This document shows, piece by piece, positions 28,901 to 34,900 of a stretch of 39,612 nt of DNA (position 1 is its first letter; every line of letters begins with the position of its first letter). Under the pieces are notes generated by a model. The model had not been told where the DNA came from. It made no database searches and saw only the letters and a list, made by a program, of their open reading frames with translations. Position numbers and translations under genes: made by a program. Origin of the DNA: Planctomyces sp. (GTDB lineage Bacteria; Planctomycetota; Planctomycetia; Planctomycetales; Planctomycetaceae); assembly GCA_016795105.1 (NCBI GenBank), contig JAEUIH010000067.1, positions 1 to 39,612 on the forward strand. Reading direction: 5' to 3'.

Positions 28901-31900
28901 GTAGGCCAGCTGAAATCCTGAACCTGCTTTGGCCACATCCAGTCTGGCAAGTTTTTGTATTTCTGAAACGGGTCGCTGCCCCTCAGTAACGCCGATCATC
29001 GCAAATGCAGCATTGGACGCAAGTCGTCTTTCCAATGCAGAGGCATCGATGGACAGCTTCTCAAAACCCTGAGTTGAATCAGGCGAAATAACTTCAACAG
29101 CGAATACAACTTCCGCTGCTGGAACTTCTGCCGCACTTGTGATGGGTGTTTGTGTGCCACCGGACACTCGAATTGCGGTCACCTGAACTGTTGTCAGCTT
29201 ACTCAGTTCCTCGAGCGCTGTACGAATTCGAGCTGCAACGGCGAAGGCATCAATCGTTCCGATCGTCGAGGCGACAGCAGACTGGAGTTCGATTGGAGTC
29301 GTTGATTCACCGGCGATCGTCAGCACGAAACTTCCAGAGTCCGCGCCGTTGAGTGAGAATTTCTGAATGCTGTTGGCACTGAGACTTCCGTTGATTTTTG
29401 TCAGAACAGAAAGTGTGCCACCTGTTGGCTGCAAGGTGACAGCCGCTGGCTGCACATTTCCGGTCAGCAGATATTCGATGTCCCATCCGCCATTCGGGTT
29501 TGTGCTGACAAAGGTGGCATCGGTCCCGAGTACGTTTGCAGCATTGAGTGCAGCCTGAATATTCGTGGCTGTTTCAGTGATGCTGCTTCCAATGGAGATG
29601 TCTGCGGTCGTTCGCGTCAGTCCGGACACAGGGTGTGTCACCTGAAGTCGAAATATCCCCGAGGCAGGAGTTTGCGGAACCGTATTGATGAGTGTCAGTC
29701 GCTGGACCTCATGGACAACACTCTCCAGACGAACAGACGCTGCTCCCACAGGAACCGCGGAGACAGAGGGAGAGGTTGCGAGTGTGCGAACCGAAAGTGT
29801 CAGTGGGCGAACTTCGCCGCCAGCGATGAGCAGTCCGTTGACATCAGAATTGAACGCGACAGTCAATCCGCTGGTCAGATCGCCACTGACCGTCACAGCG
29901 CCGGCTCCGAACAGCGTATTCAACTCGGTTTCAAGGGCAGTTGCCTGTCCGGTTCCGGAGGCGTTGACCGAGATCTTGCCGGTGATTGGAGTCAGTCCTG
30001 GTCGTGCAATTTGTACTCCGATGTCAACAAGTCCCTGCGATGCACCTGCAAACGTGATTTTCTGCGTCTGGTGACCCTGTTGTGCATACTTACGAACGGT
30101 AATGACAGCAGACCCGATTTCTGTGTCCGCTACGGAATCCAGTGCACTCAGCAAGACAGTTCCTCGAGGGAACTCCAGCTCAAATACCCCAGCGCTGGAG
30201 GATGTGACCTGTACTGGTCCGAGCTTTGCAGAGAGTCCGCTGGCTGTGACAATCTGGTCGATGGCAGCCTTGATGGCAGCTGTAGTCTTGACCGTCACTC
30301 CCGTAGTGACAGTGGTCGTTTCATCAACCTTTAATCGAAGACGCAGCGATGAGATCCCACCCGCTCCTGTCAGGTCAAGAGTGACTTTGGAGCCATTCGC
30401 GGCTCCCTGGGCAGTCACATTGTCCGGGGTCAGTTTCAACAGTGTCCTGAACTCATCCAGGACTTCCTCGTTCACTGAAAGCGGTGAGTAGTTGATACCG
30501 GCTCGCTGGAACGTGACGTCAAATGCAAGCAGACTGTTGCCGTCAGAATCCCGAACTGAGATCGGTGCGACTCGAACCCCCTGATCAGCCGCTTCTCCAA
30601 GAGCCGCATTGATGGCTGTCTGAATTCGCAAGGCAATATCTGTCGGTGATGCCTGAGTCTCAATATAGGTTGGACCGGATCCGGAAGTGTTGTGCAGAAC
30701 GATACTTGATGTGGTGAACGGAGTGATATCATCCGATTCCGTTCCACTAATTGTGAAGGTGCCTGCGTTTGCTTTCGGGAAAATCAACCGCTGAACTTCG
30801 CGTCCATCGGCCGCTTCTGTAACAGTCAGCGAGTTCACGGCACCATCGTTGACCAGATGCGTCAGGTTTACAATCGTAGGCGAGGTCGCCCGACTGTCGG
30901 ACATGTCGAGCGTATTGATGGTACTGATATTTGGAATATCAAGTTTGATCGCTCCTGAGAGTGACTCATAGTCCGCAAACGACGTGAGTGGCCGCAGGCC
31001 GGTTTGTCCAATGATCGTTCCGGAAAAGGCTGCGTCTCCGGTGATCTTGAAAATGTTCTCGTTCAGTCCGCCAATGATCGTTGTATTGGCGTCGACGTTT
31101 GTGATCACAACTTTGTCATATCTGACTTCACCCCAATACGAATTCCAGAGATCTGCAACGTAGCTGCCTTCAAGGAGTTGTGGCAGACGGTACAGCTTCT
31201 CGATGGTCAGCTGAGTCTGTCCTTCGGCCCCTTCTCTGAGCACCGAGACTGTGGCACCGGTCAAAGCTCCGGTTCCGGAAGATGTCTCCTGAATGGCTTC
31301 CAGCGTTGCGACATCAACATCCGACTGGAATGTGATCTCGAATTCTCCGGATGTGAGCAGAGCTGATTTTACCTTAACCGTCATGCCGTCCAGGGATGTT
31401 CCCACAAACGCGCTGTTGAGCGCATTCTGGATAGCAGTTGCCGTTACACTGTCTCGGCTGCCTACGGTGATATCATTGGTCGTGATCGATCCGATTTTGA
31501 GTCGGAATCTGCTGTTCGCTGGTGAATTCGCAGGAGTCAGCTGCAGCCGTTGTATTTCCTGGCTTCCAGTATTTTCAAATACAAACTCCATGGCTCTGCT
31601 GACACTGCTGAAATCCAGCGTCAGCTTGTGCCCGTTCGCTGTCAGCGCGCTGGAGTCAATGACGAGTTCCCCGTATTCCCTGAGTCCAGCCGGACGGAGA
31701 GCCTGCTTTGCCACATCCCAGATTGAATTAATGATCTCGTTTCCGAAGTAGAGCGTGGCATCTGCGTTCGGAGCCTTAATCGTCTCAATTGAATTCAGGC
31801 CACCACCACTCTGTCCATCCTGAATCGTGGTACTTGTCGATGTCACAGAGCCGGATGATGGCGTAAGTCCGGATGTTGTGATCGTGATGTCAGCAACATC

Positions 31901-34900
31901 GGTATCTTCCGGAGCTGCAAACGTGATCAGGAATGTCTGAGAATTCGCGGATCCGGAGCCTGTGACAGAAACCTTAAACTTTGAAAGACTAAATGTGCTC
32001 TGCCGAACAGCATTGATCGCGGCTGTGATACGACTTGCTGTTTGAGATGGGCTTGCGTCCCACGTAATTGGCTCGGTGGATCGATTGCCAATGTTGATGA
32101 CAAACGAGCCGGACGCGACATTATTTAGCGTTATCTGCTGAACCTCGGCACCGGACTGACCCTGTCGAAGTGTGAAGGCGCCGACGGGGTAGGTGAGTGC
32201 AAGGTTGGTCAGTGTCACACCAGTCACATTGGAGACGGGCGTATGAGTGAACTCGACTTTGAAGATTCCGAGCCCTGTTGAGGTGACATTCGCTGAGCCA
32301 CCGGCTGCGTTGACGGCAGTTCGGATTGCAAGGGCGGTTGCAACCGGATCATTGGTTACCGTGATATTCCCTGTGGACCGCGCCGCGCCGTCGTTGAACT
32401 GAAGGCGAAATGTGCCCCCGTTCGACATTCCAAGATTGAACTGCCAAATTGCGTTCTTGCCGCTGCCACCGGTCTGAAGCTGCGTCGGAGTTGCCGGAGC
32501 ATCCCAGGTGAGTGACGATGAGTCCAATGCGATCTGCGCAATGTTGGTAAAGGACGGCTTCAGATATTCGATGTTGAAGCTGCTGATCGAAGAGACAATC
32601 ACACTTACGGAATCGGCGCCCAGCGCCTGGTTCAGAGCTGTGCGAATATTTAATGCCGTCGCTGCATCGTCTGTCCCCACAGTGATCGTTTTGTTGACAG
32701 ACAGATTGTTCGTCGCATCGCTGAGTGTCAGGACGAACGTAGATCCGGCTTTGGTGCCGCCAAGTGAGATCGCCTGAATCTCATTGAAGCTTCCCGATTT
32801 TGCAATATTCAGGACATTTCCACCGGTGAAGGAGCCAGTGACGTTGTAGAACCCGGTGAAGTAACCAGGCTTGTTCTGCAGCGACAGTGTGCCGTCGCCG
32901 GCTACGAGCTGACCATTGCTGAGGACAAAGCTCATGTTGCTGGTCACAGCAGTCAGGTCGACGACATCAGTGCCACCACCTTTGCCTTCAGAGAGAGTGT
33001 CCGTTCCCCAGCCATTTCGCAGGATGTATGTATCATTGTCGCGGCCGCCGGTGAGCACGTCGTTACCGGAGCCCGCAATCAGAGTATCGTTGCCGATGCC
33101 GCCCTGAAGGATGTCATCACCTTCGTCACCGTCCAGAGTATCATTCCCTGCATCACCTCGAATCGTGTCGTTGCCCGACCCGCCCTGGATGGTGTCATCG
33201 CCGGTGCCTCCAGTGATCAGGTCTGTACCGCTTCCACCTGAGATTTGGTCGTTTCCGGGGCCGCCCGAAAGCGTATCGTTTCCGTCGGAACCTGTGATCA
33301 GGTCATTGCCTGATGAACCGTCGACCGTTGAATTCCCGGTACCTGTGAAAATCAGATCGCGCTGGCTACCGCCGGTAACGGTCTGACCACCCAGCAGAAC
33401 CATGTCCTTATGTGACGGCCCCGCCACAATTCTCTGGATTGAATCAATTCCATTCGCACTGTACGGAGCAACCCCCTGCTGGATTGTTGTCAGAGTGACC
33501 GCATTGCCAGGGATGGCAAGCCCTCCAGCGTCCAGCAAGCCACTCGCATCAACGCCGAACGATGGATGGTTGGCAGCGATGCCAAATTCAATGGTCCATT
33601 GATTCTGAGCAGGACTTGTGACCGTGAACATTCCAGGACCGACAAGTTTGTTCAGTGCAGCCTGAATGTTCGAGAGCGTCGTGGATGTTGTCGAATGGTA
33701 CGGGATTGGTTCCGTCTTCATTCCTCCGAGTGACAGTGTAAAGGCACCACTGGCTGCGCCGGAGATAGAGAGTCTCTGTTGTTCAAGTTTTGATGTAGGG
33801 GCCGAATTGAGATTCAGACCGGTCACGACTTTTACAGCGGTGTCAACCACAATCGGCGCGGATCCAGCGTAGTCGCTGAAATCCAGTACGTTTTGGCCGC
33901 CGGAAGGGGTTGTAATCGTGCCGTGCAGAGCATTCTGGTGCAGAATTCGGTAGGTGTTTGTCCCTTTGCCGCCAATGATGCTGGCGATCGAATCGGCAAC
34001 GACTTCGTAGGTAAACGTTTTTGTCGTCGAGCCGGATGTCTTCGGAACACGTGCTGTGACGCGGACTTTGCCGTTGTTGTCGAGCACGAATTCGAGGTCA
34101 TGGGTGACGTTGCTGAAGTCAAGAGTTCCCCGGTTCGTTCCTGCGGCCGAGTCATCAACTGTGAACGTGGTCTTTGGTGCGTCATCCTGGGATGGCAGGT
34201 AGCCCCAGTCATTGTGAAATCGGTAAATATTGGCCTGATTGCCCCCGGCAATCTTCTCAATGAACCGAGCGTTATCAATCTTGTTCCAGGAAGCCGTTGT
34301 TCCAACGACCTGAACACCCTGCGGACCACTGGCTGCAACGCTGGAATAGACGTTGACAGTGATTGGGTACGCTGTCCCGAAGTCAAAGTCGAGTGTGTCG
34401 CCGGTACCGCCTGTCTGAGTTTCAGTGATCGTATCATTGGCCCAATTGCCGCGGATGACGTAAGTGTCATTGCCGTTTCCGCCAACCATGATCTGATTGC
34501 CGGGCCCGGAAAGAAAGGTGTCGTCTCCATCACCCGCTGTGGCAATCAGTCCCGCGACTCCTCCGAAGTCGAGGATCTGTGATCCGCTTCCAGTCGTCAA
34601 ATGAGAAATCTGAGATGTCGTAAATCCGGAAAGTTGAGTTAAGTTCGGAAGCGGACGAGTCGTGATGTTGGCGACAGGAATCCTGACCGGGGTGGTCTCG
34701 TCAGGACCGTCCGGAAAGCTCAGACGGACTTTCCCGCCAAAACCAGTCGACTTCTGGACGGTTCCAATCTGTGAACCATCGAGGAAGATCAACTCCAGCG
34801 AGTCGACCGAAGTGTTGGGGCGGCCGGCAATTAGTTTCTCGACTGAGGCCGAATTTACAACGACCGCTGCAGAACCGTCTCGAGTGATCTGCTGCAGCGT

